Shown: positions 28,103 through 36,165 of the stretch, in pieces | How the letters are laid out: each line of letters opens with the position of its first letter | Position numbering within the stretch: position 1 is the first letter of the stretch | Source of the DNA: Clostridioides sp. ES-S-0054-01 | GTDB taxonomy: Bacteria > Bacillota > Clostridia > Peptostreptococcales > Peptostreptococcaceae | DNA length: 64,000 nt | Direction: 5' to 3' | Assembly (NCBI GenBank): GCA_021561035.1 | Contig: CP067346.1 | Location: 2,511,001 to 2,575,000, forward strand | The notes under the pieces: generated by a model | What the model was told of the DNA's origin: nothing | What the model saw: only the letters and a program-made list of their open reading frames with translations | The model's database searches: none | Made by a program: the position numbers and the translations under genes

Positions 28103-28939
28103 TTGAGAAATAAAATTTTTTTATCAATACTTATTATAATATCACTTTTAAGCGGTTGTGACAAAAAATCTCTACTATCTGTACATATGATTGATGTAGG
28201 TCAAGGTGATAGTATTTTAGTACAAACACCCACAAACAAGAATATATTAATTGATGGAGGTGATGAAGATAGTGAAAACATAATTATTAGTTATCTTAGA
28301 CAAAAAAGAATAAAGACTATTGACATTATAATAGCTACACATCCAGATTCAGACCATATAGGAAGCCTTGACAATGTTATAAAAAAGTTTAATGTAAATT
28401 CCGTGTATATGCCCGAACAATCAACAGATAGTGAATCTTATCAAAACCTAATAAATTCTTGTACTGATAAAGACCTATCTATTCAGTATCTCTACAAAGA
28501 TGATGTTTTAAACATAGATAGCAATATAAATATATATGTATTAAGTCCATCATATATACAAGAAGAATCTAATTTAAATTCTATAGTTTTCAAATTAACT
28601 TTTAATGATAACTCTTTTTTATTTATGGGCGATGCTGAAGAACAGAATGAAAAAGAAATCTTACGCTCTTTTGAATTAAACAATATTAATTTTATAAAAA
28701 TAGGTCATCATGGAAGTAATTCTTCATCATCTTTAGAATTTATAAAAAAAATTAGTCCAGATATAGCTGCAATATCATGTGGATATAAAAATCAATATGG
28801 TCATCCACACAGAGAAGTTATTAATAATCTAAAACAAAACCATGTATCAATTTATAGAACAGACAAAATAGGAGATATTGTTTTTTATAGTGATGGAGAA
28901 ATTATATTCACAAAACATAAATATGAGATAGATACATAA
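28103..28939 (+). CDS. ComEC-type metallo-beta-lactamase-fold lipoprotein
   Basis: 278 aa. A signal segment ends in the lipobox L-L-S-G-C (Cys19), so the protein should be anchored outside the membrane. The rest is the hydrolase domain normally fused to the C-terminus of ComEC: M-I-D-V-G-Q-G-D-S, the metal motif H-P-D-S-D-H-I-G, and G-H-H-G-S-N-S-S. In transformation this domain is thought to degrade the non-entering strand. It starts with TTG after GGAGTGAT. It is divergent from the DUF2156 gene and 2.3 kb from the channel-only ComEC. Confidence 0.9.
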   Translation: MRNKIFLSILIIISLLSGCDKKSLLSVHMIDVGQGDSILVQTPTNKNILIDGGDEDSENIIISYLRQKRIKTIDIIIATHPDSDHIGSLDNVIKKFNVNSVYMPEQSTDSESYQNLINSCTDKDLSIQYLYKDDVLNIDSNINIYVLSPSYIQEESNLNSIVFKLTFNDNSFLFMGDAEEQNEKEILRSFELNNINFIKIGHHGSNSSSSLEFIKKISPDIAAISCGYKNQYGHPHREVINNLKQNHVSIYRTDKIGDIVFYSDGEIIFTKHKYEIDT

Positions 28940-28986
28940 TATAAAAAACAAAACTACAACTACATAAAATAAGGTAATGTAAAATA

Positions 28987-29040
28987 ATTAGGCTAAAAGT
29001 ATGAATATAAAATTGTTTTATATTAATGCTTCTAGCCTTC
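28987..29040. terminator. Bidirectional terminator between convergent genes
   Basis: AGGCTA...AAG and CTT..TAGCCT arms with an inner ATATAAAA/TTTTATAT pairing, placed between the convergent MBL lipoprotein and tcdA genes. Confidence 0.65.
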
Positions 29041-29080
29041 AAGTTGGTATATAAAATTTATAAATTAAAATATTTAAAAC

Positions 29081-29788
29081 TTATTGTCCTAATAGTTCAT
29101 TAACTATTACAGATGCGATTACTAGCCCTCCTACAGAGGGAACAAATGATACACTACCAGGCGTTACTTTTCTGCCATTCATTACTTTCTTTTTAAGTTC
29201 TATTGGTTGTTCAGTAGAATATACTACTTTTAATTTTTTAATACCTCTATCTCTAAGTTCTTTCCTCATAACTTTAGCTAAAGGACAAGTGCTTGTTTTG
29301 TGTATATCCGTAACAACTATTTTAGTTGGGTCTAACTTATTTCCCATACCCATAGAACTTATTACTTTTAATCCTTTTTTTTCACAAGTTTCAATTAGAT
29401 GTATTTTAGAACTTACCATGTCTATTGCATCCACAACATAATCATATCTTTCAGTAAGTATTTCATCACTAGTGTCTTTATTATAAAGACTTCTTATTTT
29501 TTTTATATTGATATTAGGATTTATATCTAATATTCTTTCTTCCATAACATCAACTTTATACCTTCCTACAGTTGAATGTAAGGCTGGTATTTGTCTATTT
29601 ATATTGGTTATATCTACATCATCAAAATCTACAATAGTAATATTACCTACTCCAGCTCTTGCTAAAGCTTCAACAGTAAAACTACCAACTCCTCCAACTC
29701 CAAATACTATTATATTTGAATTATTAAGTTTTTCTATCCCATCATCTCCAACTAAAAAACTAGTTCTTGTTGTAAAGTTATTTTCCAT
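29081..29788 (-). CDS. tcdA: tRNA threonylcarbamoyladenosine dehydratase TcdA (ThiF/E1-like)
   Basis: 235 aa. ATP-dependent cyclisation of t6A37 to ct6A in tRNAs that read ANN codons. Nucleotide-binding G-V-G-G-V-G at residues 30-35, Arg/Asn pair in I-N-R-Q-I-P, and the CsdL-type cysteine segment T-S-T-C-P-L-A-K-V-M-R-K-E-L-R. The length rules out full ThiF or MoeB with a rhodanese domain. This tcdA is the tRNA enzyme, unrelated to the toxin gene of the same name. Confidence 0.9.
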   Translation of the reverse strand: MENNFTTRTSFLVGDDGIEKLNNSNIIVFGVGGVGSFTVEALARAGVGNITIVDFDDVDITNINRQIPALHSTVGRYKVDVMEERILDINPNINIKKIRSLYNKDTSDEILTERYDYVVDAIDMVSSKIHLIETCEKKGLKVISSMGMGNKLDPTKIVVTDIHKTSTCPLAKVMRKELRDRGIKKLKVVYSTEQPIELKKKVMNGRKVTPGSVSFVPSVGGLVIASVIVNELLGQ

Positions 29789-29900
29789 CTTTCCACTCTC
29801 CTAGACTTTTATCTAAATATATAATAGTATTAGAAAATTTACATTATATAATACAAAAATATCATATATTATTAAAAGTAAATTATCTTAAAATAAATTT

Positions 29901-29935
29901 AAAAAGGTATCTTTTAATATTAAAAGATACCCTTT
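29901..29935 (-). terminator. tRNA-Sec terminator
   Basis: GGTATCTTTTAA-TA-TTAAAAGATACC (29906-29931), followed on the minus strand by T5; ten bases after the CCA end of the tRNA. Confidence 0.85.
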
Positions 29936-29941
29936 ACATAC

Positions 29942-30038
29942 TGGCGGGAATGCGTGGGAATCGAACCCACCTAAGAGGCTCTTAACCCCTCATACTAGTT
30001 TTGAAGACTAGAGGGCACACCGGCACCCATCCACTCCC
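29942..30038 (-). tRNA. selC: tRNA-Sec (anticodon UCA)
   Basis: 97 nt. Anticodon stem CTAGT/ACTAG with loop CTTCAAA, giving anticodon TCA (30002-30004, read on the minus strand). Long variable arm (TGAGGGGTTAAGAGCCTCTTA). T arm GTGGG-TTCGATT-CCCAC. The acceptor is GGGAGTGG with 3' GCATTCCCG and an encoded CCA; the eighth acceptor pair appears to be G-G, a mismatch in the otherwise extended stem. It decodes UGA with SelB. It lies alone, 15 kb from selD-selA-selB. Confidence 0.97.
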
Positions 30039-30065
30039 ATAATGAAATCCTTCTCAACGAAATCT

Positions 30066-30094
30066 ATAATATCATATATTTTGACTCTTTGCAA
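30066..30094 (-). promoter_or_regulatory. tRNA-Sec promoter
   Basis: -35 TTGCAA (30089-30094), 17-nt spacer, -10 TATTAT (30066-30071). Confidence 0.65.
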
Positions 30095-30191
30095 CAATTT
30101 TTATAGATTCATCTGATAGTAAATTATAATTTAAATAGCTTTTATCTATACATGGTTAAAATTTACATCTTTTATTGTATATCTAAACTAA

Positions 30192-30262
30192 AAAACTGGA
30201 AATTATATTTTAAGAATCTATAAAGAGTTTCTTCTCTATATAATTAAAATATAATTTCCAGT
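30192..30262 (-). terminator. Terminator of the 3D-domain gene
   Basis: ACTGGAAATTATATTTTAA and its near-perfect complement (about 30195-30214 with 30243-30261), one of the longest stems in the window. Confidence 0.85.
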
Positions 30263-30281
30263 GTAAATATAAATTATTTAA

Positions 30282-31121
30282 CTATTTTAATATACGTATA
30301 TCTATAGTTTTTCTTCCCCAGTTATAAACTGTTTTTGAATCATTCATATATATATCAATTTTATTTCCTTTTATTGCTCCACCACAGTCTTCTGCAGTAA
30401 ACACCATATCAAATTGAGGTATATAAACTTTAGTTCCATATGGTATAACCTTAGGGTCTACAGCTATTGTTCCCCACTTAGGTTTTGTTCCTGTTGCAGT
30501 TATACTATGACCAGTATATGCAGTTGCTACCACTCTCATATTTTTACCATTGTTGCTACTACTGCTACTAGATGATGATGAAGCCATTCTTCTTGAGCTT
30601 TCTCCCCTTGATGAGGCTACTTGCATTTCTACCTTTGTCCCTTTGCTTACAACCTTATTTACTGGCTCAGCTTTAACAACCTTTTTCACAAAGTCCTTTT
30701 CTACTTTCTTTCCATTGTGATAAGTTTCTTTATATATTAATTCACTTTTACCAGACTTTCCTTCTTCTTTAACTTTAGAATCTCCCTTTAATAAAGAATC
30801 ATCTTCAACAACTGTAACTTCAAATGGAATGTCTTTAGTTTCTACAACTGTTTTTTCCTTTACATCAATTACTTCTATTTTATCTCCATTAGATAACTTT
30901 GAATTTTCATCTAAAGTAACTATATCATTTGCATCATAGCTAATGTTTTGAGATTCTAAAAGGTCTCCTACATTAGAACTGAACGTTGATATAGTTCTTT
31001 CTTCTCCCCTTACTACTAATGTTACTTGTTTATTAAGTGCAGAGTATCCCGATAATATTCCAACTGATAAAACAACCGCCATTACCGAGACTTTAGCATT
31101 ACTCAATTTTTTAAAATTCAT
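30282..31121 (-). CDS. Cell-wall 3D-domain protein with DUF348 and G5 regions (YabE-like)
   Basis: 279 aa, secreted or membrane-anchored by residues 10-30. Order: signal/anchor; DUF348 (about 33-80, V-T-L-V-V-R-G-E-E-R); a G5-like segment (about 90-170); a Ser-rich linker with nine serines in a row at about residue 180-190; then a 3D domain with its three aspartates in A-V-D-P, A-E-D-C-G-G and I-K-G-N-K-I-D-I-Y. The 3D domain resembles the MltA lytic transglycosylase core, so it probably trims peptidoglycan, like resuscitation-factor homologues in Firmicutes. Monocistronic. Confidence 0.88.
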   Translation of the reverse strand: MNFKKLSNAKVSVMAVVLSVGILSGYSALNKQVTLVVRGEERTISTFSSNVGDLLESQNISYDANDIVTLDENSKLSNGDKIEVIDVKEKTVVETKDIPFEVTVVEDDSLLKGDSKVKEEGKSGKSELIYKETYHNGKKVEKDFVKKVVKAEPVNKVVSKGTKVEMQVASSRGESSRRMASSSSSSSSSNNGKNMRVVATAYTGHSITATGTKPKWGTIAVDPKVIPYGTKVYIPQFDMVFTAEDCGGAIKGNKIDIYMNDSKTVYNWGRKTIDIRILK

Positions 31122-31259
31122 ATAAAATTTCCTCCCTAAGATTTTTTACACTATATATTTTGCTTCATAAAATTCTGCTTTGTAAGTTTCTTTTTTATTT
31201 GTGTTTTTTTGTGTAACTAAATTGTAACTATTTTTTCAAGAGTTGTCAACTTGACAAAA

Positions 31260-31313
31260 AAATAGAAATATGCATATATAGTATTTTCAACCATTTAAGC
31301 ATATTTCTATTAG
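31260..31313 (-). terminator. ung operon terminator
   Basis: AATAGAAATATGC and complement GCATATTTCTATT, followed by T7 on the minus strand. Confidence 0.8.
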
Positions 31314-31369
31314 TTACAACAATGTCATTGTTTATTGTTGTTTTGTTATCATTTTGTTACCTTTTACTT

Positions 31370-32044
31370 TTATATGTTTTCTATTTGCCAATCAATAGGT
31401 TCTTTTCCTAACTTTTCCAAAATTTTATTTATCTTAGAGAAGTGTTTACATCCAAAAAAGCCTTTATTTGCTGACAATGGGCTTGGATGAGGTGCTTCCA
31501 AAATATAATGCTTACTTGTATCAATCAACTCTACTTTTTTACGTGCATTACTTCCCCATAATACAAAAATAACTGGGTCTTCACGCTCACTTAAAATAGA
31601 GATTACTCTATCAGTAAAAATTTCCCATCCTTTATCCTTATGAGAATTAGCTTCATGCGCTCTAACAGTAAGAGCAGTATTTAAAAGTAACACTCCTTGG
31701 TCTGCCCAAGGCATTAAATACCCATTGTTGGGTATAAAGCACCCTAAATCATCTTTTAGTTCTTTATACATATTTAACAGAGATGGTGGAGTTTTCACTT
31801 GTGGTTGAACTGAAAAAGCTAAACCATGAGCTTGATTATCTCCATGATAGGGGTCTTGTCCTAGTATTAAAACTTTAGTATCTTTATATGAAGTGTGTTT
31901 TAAAGCTTCATATATATTGTGCATATTTGGAAAAATTTGACGTGTTCTATATTCTTCTATAAGAAATTTTCTTAAATTTAAGTAGTAATCTTTTTCAAAT
32001 TCTTCTTTCAATAATTCATCCCAATCGTTTCCTAAGTTAACCAT
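31370..32044 (-). CDS. ung: Uracil-DNA glycosylase
   Basis: 224 aa, family 1 UDG. Removes uracil from DNA as the first step of base excision repair. Water-activating motif G-Q-D-P-Y-H-G and the leucine-loop motif H-P-S-P-L-S-A. The upstream TTG/GTG codons in frame are inside the GGTGAT ribosome site; the ATG at 32044 gives the family N-terminus. It follows the NusG-II gene by 36 bp and shares its promoter. Confidence 0.97.
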   Translation of the reverse strand: MVNLGNDWDELLKEEFEKDYYLNLRKFLIEEYRTRQIFPNMHNIYEALKHTSYKDTKVLILGQDPYHGDNQAHGLAFSVQPQVKTPPSLLNMYKELKDDLGCFIPNNGYLMPWADQGVLLLNTALTVRAHEANSHKDKGWEIFTDRVISILSEREDPVIFVLWGSNARKKVELIDTSKHYILEAPHPSPLSANKGFFGCKHFSKINKILEKLGKEPIDWQIENI

Positions 32045-32080
32045 AATTATCACCAATTCCTTTCAATTATTTTTATTATT

Positions 32081-32452
32081 TTATTTAGAAATTATATCTT
32101 CTTGATTATCATTCTTTTCATTTGTATTTATTTTTATGCTCACTCTATTAGGTATACAAACTATACTTTGACTTGGCTTATTTATAAACCCAGTGTGTAC
32201 ACAGACCTTGTCAGGACATGAAGCATCTACTATCTCAACCCCTTTATCATGAATCTTTACTATGTTATACCCCCCTCTATTCTCTATTTTAAATTCTTCT
32301 TTGGCATTTATTGAAACAGTTTTATACAATTTATTATCTACATAAATCTCAATATTTCCAGCATTTTTAGAATTTATAACATTTATTATCCCATAACATG
32401 CTGTAATAACAACCAAAATGCCTAAAATAAGAAGAATGTCTTTTTTCTTCAT
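32081..32452 (-). CDS. NusG domain II-containing membrane protein
   Basis: 123 aa. One N-terminal membrane segment (residues 5-25), then an extracytoplasmic NusG-II beta domain with I-E-I-Y-V-D-N-K-L-Y and the two-cysteine motif C-P-D-K-V-C-V-H-T-G. Despite the name it is not a transcription factor. In Clostridia such proteins often sit beside ApbE and FMN-binding redox proteins. Here it is divergent from apbE with which it shares a long palindrome. Inference: part of an extracytoplasmic flavin system. Confidence 0.85.
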   Translation of the reverse strand: MKKKDILLILGILVVITACYGIINVINSKNAGNIEIYVDNKLYKTVSINAKEEFKIENRGGYNIVKIHDKGVEIVDASCPDKVCVHTGFINKPSQSIVCIPNRVSIKINTNEKNDNQEDIISK

Positions 32453-32458
32453 TTTTTG

Positions 32459-32511
32459 TCCTCCTATGAAATTATGTTATAATAAAATAATAACACAATT
32501 TCATAGGAGGA
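32459..32511. promoter_or_regulatory. Long palindrome holding both Shine-Dalgarno sites
   Basis: The 22-nt arms 32459-32480 and 32490-32511 match in 21 positions around a 9-nt loop. Each arm contains a TAGGAGG for the gene it faces (NusG-II leftward, apbE rightward), and TATAAT-like sequences fall in the centre. It could be a shared operator or overlapping divergent promoters. Confidence 0.8.
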
Positions 32512-32518
32512 ATATACC

Positions 32519-33574
32519 ATGAATAAGAAAAAAATCACATTTATTTTTGTGATATTGATTTTAGCATTAATTTTATTTTCATTTTTTAGGAATTCAAGCC
32601 AGAATACTAAATATAGTAAAACTAGCTACTACCTTGGTACAGTAAATGAAGTTACTGTATTTAATGTAAAAGAATCCAAAAGTGATAAAATCTTAAATGA
32701 ATGTGATTCAATTTTAAGATATATTGACAACAAAATGAGTACTCATATACCAGGAAGTGATGCTTCTAAAATAAATGATAATGCTGGTAAGAAATTTGTC
32801 AAAGTTTCAGATGATACATTTTTCGTTGTAAAAGAATCCATACAATATTCCAAATTATCAAATGGATATTTTGATATAACAGTTGGTCCAATATCAAATT
32901 TATGGGCAATTGGTACAGATAAAGCTAAAGTGCCAAGTGATTTTGAGATACAAAATCTTCTGCCTCTTATTGATTATAAAAACATTCTCTTGGATAAAAA
33001 AAATAAATCTATAAAATTAACCAAAGAAAACATGAAAATTGATTTAGGTGCCATAGCTAAAGGATATGCTGCTGATAAAATTGTAGCTTATCTAAAATCA
33101 GAAGGTGTACAAAAAGGTTTAGTAAACTTAGGAGGGAATATATTTACTTTAGAAAATGGTAAAAATGATAAACCTTTTAAAATAGGTATTCAAGACCCAA
33201 CTAGTAAAAATGGTGAGTCTATAGGAAACATAGAAACAACAAATAAATCTGTTGTTACCTCTGGAATCTATGAAAGATTTATCGAAAAAGATGGAAAAAT
33301 ATATCATCATATGCTAAATCCATTTACTGGGTATCCTTTTGAAAACAACTTAAGTAGTGTTACGATAATCTCCGATAAATCTATTAATTGTGATGCTTTA
33401 TCTACTTCTACATTTGGACTTGGACTTGAGAAAGGTATGGATTTAATTAATAGCATTGATAATGTAGATGCTATATTTATAACTAAGGATAAAAAAATAT
33501 ACTTAACTAAGGGTATAAAAGATAATTTTAAACTTACAAATGAAGCTTTTTCTATTGAAAAATTAAATAAATAA
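32519..33574 (+). CDS. apbE: FAD:protein FMN transferase (ApbE)
   Basis: 351 aa. Attaches FMN from FAD to Thr/Ser in flavoproteins such as the Rnf/Nqr subunits and extracellular FMN-binding domains. N-terminal membrane anchor (residues 5-23) with no lipobox cysteine. Family motifs: Y-F-D-I-T-V-G-P, D-L-G-A-I-A-K-G-Y-A-A-D, N-L-G-G-N, and H-H-M-L-N-P near the active site. ATG after TAGGAGG. The target flavoprotein is not encoded nearby. Confidence 0.94.
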   Translation: MNKKKITFIFVILILALILFSFFRNSSQNTKYSKTSYYLGTVNEVTVFNVKESKSDKILNECDSILRYIDNKMSTHIPGSDASKINDNAGKKFVKVSDDTFFVVKESIQYSKLSNGYFDITVGPISNLWAIGTDKAKVPSDFEIQNLLPLIDYKNILLDKKNKSIKLTKENMKIDLGAIAKGYAADKIVAYLKSEGVQKGLVNLGGNIFTLENGKNDKPFKIGIQDPTSKNGESIGNIETTNKSVVTSGIYERFIEKDGKIYHHMLNPFTGYPFENNLSSVTIISDKSINCDALSTSTFGLGLEKGMDLINSIDNVDAIFITKDKKIYLTKGIKDNFKLTNEAFSIEKLNK

Positions 33575-33666
33575 TGAGTTTAAATAATAACTATACCTAT
33601 ATACGTACAAAATACACACGAATTTAAATAGTTATCACATAACTAACGCAAATTTAAATTTTATAT

Positions 33667-33724
33667 AAAATATGGTATATACTAAGTAGTCTAAAACAAA
33701 TTGTACTTATGTATATACCATATT
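33667..33724. terminator. Bidirectional terminator between apbE and the PatB-like gene
   Basis: ATATGGTATATAC (33670-33682) and complement (33711-33723) between convergent genes. Confidence 0.75.
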
Positions 33725-33764
33725 AATAGTTCAAATTTATATAAAACACTAATTCAACTAATTT

Positions 33765-34943
33765 TTATAAAGACTTTAAAAATAAATCCATTCTATTTAA
33801 AGCTTCAATTACATTTTCTTTTTGAGTTCCTAAATTTATTCTGACATAGTTCTCACCATCTTTTACAAAATGACTTCCATCTTCTAATAATACCCCTGTA
33901 TCAATAGCCAACTTATCTGTAAATTCACTTGCACTTATACCTAATCCACTTATATCCATCCAAGCTAAATAAGATGATTCCATCTTCATCAATTTAATCT
34001 TATTATATTTATTTACCCACGTTTCTAAAAGTTCATAATTTGATTTTATATATTCATTTACACCACTTAACCACTCACGACATTCATTATAAGCAGTTAT
34101 CAATCCTATTATTCCAAACACATTTGGAGAAGTTATAGAATTTTGCTTTAGTTTATTTCTAAATCTATCTCTTATACCCTTATTTATAACTATTGAATAA
34201 GAAGTCTTTAATCCCCCAAGATTAAATCCTTTATTTGGTGATGTCAATAGAATAACATTTTCTAAAAGCTCTTTTTCAATCTTAAGTATTGAATTAAATT
34301 TTCCATAATGAATATGCTCTGCATGTACTTCATCTGCAACCAAAATAACATTATTTTCTTTACATATAGTTGCTACTCTTGTCATTTCTTCAATCGTCCA
34401 TATCCTTCCAGATGGATTATGTGGTGTACAAAACATCATTAACTTAGGTTGATTTTCTTTAATTTGAATTTCTAATTTATCAAAATTTATATAATATCTA
34501 TCATTTATAACATCTAGTGTATTACAAACTACATTTACACCCTGTTTTTTTGCTGATGATTCAAAAGGGTCATAAACTGGTGTATTTAATATTATACTAT
34601 CACCTTTTTTACAAAAAGCTTGTACTACGTAGTGAAGTGTTGATACAGTTCCATAAGTTAATGTAATCCATTCTTTTTCTACATTTACCTCATGCATATT
34701 TTTTTGCCACTCAATAACTGAATCATAAAACTCATCATAACAGTATGTATATCCAAACACACCTCTTTTTACAACTTCAATAAATTTATTTTCTATTTCT
34801 GTTGGTATTTTAAAGTCCATATCAGCAATCCACATTGGTACAAAATCTTCTCTAATATTACCAAATTTATCTCTTATAATGTTTAAATCCCACTTTCTAC
34901 ACTTTTCACTTACTCTATCTGGTCTGTCATCAAAATTATACAT
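33765..34943 (-). CDS. MalY/PatB-type PLP-dependent cystathionine beta-lyase
   Basis: 392 aa, fold type I aminotransferase family. Cleaves C-S bonds of cystathionine or similar thioethers, giving thiol, pyruvate and ammonia. PLP lysine in T-S-P-N-K-G-F-N-L-G-G; P-H-N-P-S-G-R binds the substrate side; A-D-E-V-H-A-E carries the pyridine-binding Asp. MalY of E. coli is likewise encoded beside a PTS permease. It starts 53 bp after the M24 peptidase gene and ends the leftward cluster. Confidence 0.92.
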   Translation of the reverse strand: MYNFDDRPDRVSEKCRKWDLNIIRDKFGNIREDFVPMWIADMDFKIPTEIENKFIEVVKRGVFGYTYCYDEFYDSVIEWQKNMHEVNVEKEWITLTYGTVSTLHYVVQAFCKKGDSIILNTPVYDPFESSAKKQGVNVVCNTLDVINDRYYINFDKLEIQIKENQPKLMMFCTPHNPSGRIWTIEEMTRVATICKENNVILVADEVHAEHIHYGKFNSILKIEKELLENVILLTSPNKGFNLGGLKTSYSIVINKGIRDRFRNKLKQNSITSPNVFGIIGLITAYNECREWLSGVNEYIKSNYELLETWVNKYNKIKLMKMESSYLAWMDISGLGISASEFTDKLAIDTGVLLEDGSHFVKDGENYVRINLGTQKENVIEALNRMDLFLKSL

Positions 34944-34996
34944 TTAAATTTACCTCTTCTTTTCTTATTTTTATGAAATATTTATCTAGTTTATTT

Positions 34997-36061
34997 TTAA
35001 CTTACAACTATTAAATCCTTAGTAGATGTAGTCAACCTCATGCATCCACCTTGTGTTATAAGTACATCATCTTCTATTCTTACACCTCCGAGACTTGGAA
35101 CATATATACCCGGCTCTATAGTTACAATCATACCTTCTTTTAATATTTCATTTGATTCAGGAGCTAATGCAGGATATTCATGAACCATGATGCCTACACC
35201 ATGACCTAGATTATGACCAAAATTATCAGCATATCCATATGAGCCAATTATATCTCTTGCAACTTTATCTATCTCTCCAGTAGTCATTCCTGGTCTTAAA
35301 ACCTTTATACACTCTTCATTTGCTTCTCTTACTATATTATATATTTCTTCTAACTCTTTATTTATAGTACCCATACAAATGGTTCTAGTAATATCTGAAC
35401 AATAATTATTATACTTAGCACCAAAATCAAAAGTAACAAAATCTCCATACTCTATAACTTTTTCACTTGCTTTTCCATGAGGCAATGCTCCTCTAATCCC
35501 AGATGCAACTATTGTGTCAAAAGATTCTTTTTGACCACCTAAATCTTTTATAACCCTAACAATTTCATTTTCAACTTGCTTTTCAGTCATACCAACTTTT
35601 ATAAAATCAATTATATGATAAAATGTAGCATCGACTATTTCACAAGCCTTTTTTATATATTTTATTTCGTCTTCATCTTTTTCTTTCCTTAAAGTAGATA
35701 AGTCAACTGATTTTAAGGTTGCAATTAACTTATTACTCATACTTTTATATGAATCAAAGGATACTTCATTTCCTTCAAATCCTATTTTTCTTATATTCTG
35801 CTCTCTACAAATATCATTAATTATATCGAAATGAGTTCTATTTTTGTCCATTAATACTACATCAAATAAACTCGATTTTCTTTTAATTTCTTCAAAATAT
35901 CTAAAATCTACTATTATATATTGTGCTTCCTTTGTTATAAAAACATAACCTGAAGAACTAAATAGATTTCCGACATAAAACTTATTTGTAGGACTATTGA
36001 TAAGAAATCCTTCAATATCATATTCTCTAAGATACTCTCTTACTTTTTCTAGCTTATCCAT
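34997..36061 (-). CDS. M24 family Xaa-Pro aminopeptidase
   Basis: 354 aa, creatinase/prolidase fold. Removes N-terminal residues before proline. All five metal ligands are visible: Asp in F-D-F-G-A-K, Asp in S-D-I-T-R-T, His in L-G-H-G-V-G, Glu in T-I-E-P-G-I-Y and Glu in R-I-E-D-D-V. Single N-terminal creatinase-N domain, so it is the short PepQ/YpdF-like type. Placed after the PTS IIC gene with a hairpin between. Confidence 0.94.
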   Translation of the reverse strand: MDKLEKVREYLREYDIEGFLINSPTNKFYVGNLFSSSGYVFITKEAQYIIVDFRYFEEIKRKSSLFDVVLMDKNRTHFDIINDICREQNIRKIGFEGNEVSFDSYKSMSNKLIATLKSVDLSTLRKEKDEDEIKYIKKACEIVDATFYHIIDFIKVGMTEKQVENEIVRVIKDLGGQKESFDTIVASGIRGALPHGKASEKVIEYGDFVTFDFGAKYNNYCSDITRTICMGTINKELEEIYNIVREANEECIKVLRPGMTTGEIDKVARDIIGSYGYADNFGHNLGHGVGIMVHEYPALAPESNEILKEGMIVTIEPGIYVPSLGGVRIEDDVLITQGGCMRLTTSTKDLIVVS

Positions 36062-36099
36062 ACCTTATCTCCACCGCCTTTAATTAATCATATAGGTAA

Positions 36100-36134
36100 G
36101 GCTGGTAATATTGATTAAAACCATATTACCAGCC
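36100..36134 (-). promoter_or_regulatory. Hairpin between PTS IIC and peptidase genes
   Basis: Perfect GGCTGGTAATA / TATTACCAGCC stem with 13-nt loop but no T tract in either direction. More likely a processing or stability element than a terminator. Confidence 0.6.
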
Positions 36135-36165
36135 AAGGTTATTTATAGATAGTAAAAATTAAATA

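Noticed and set aside
33765-34943. True biosynthetic aminotransferase instead of MalY/PatB
   Set aside because: The motif set, including T-S-P-N-K-G-F-N-L-G-G, is that of the C-S lyase branch of fold type I enzymes.
36100-36134. Terminator between the PTS genes and the M24 peptidase
   Set aside because: The stem is perfect but neither side has a T tract, so full termination is not supported.
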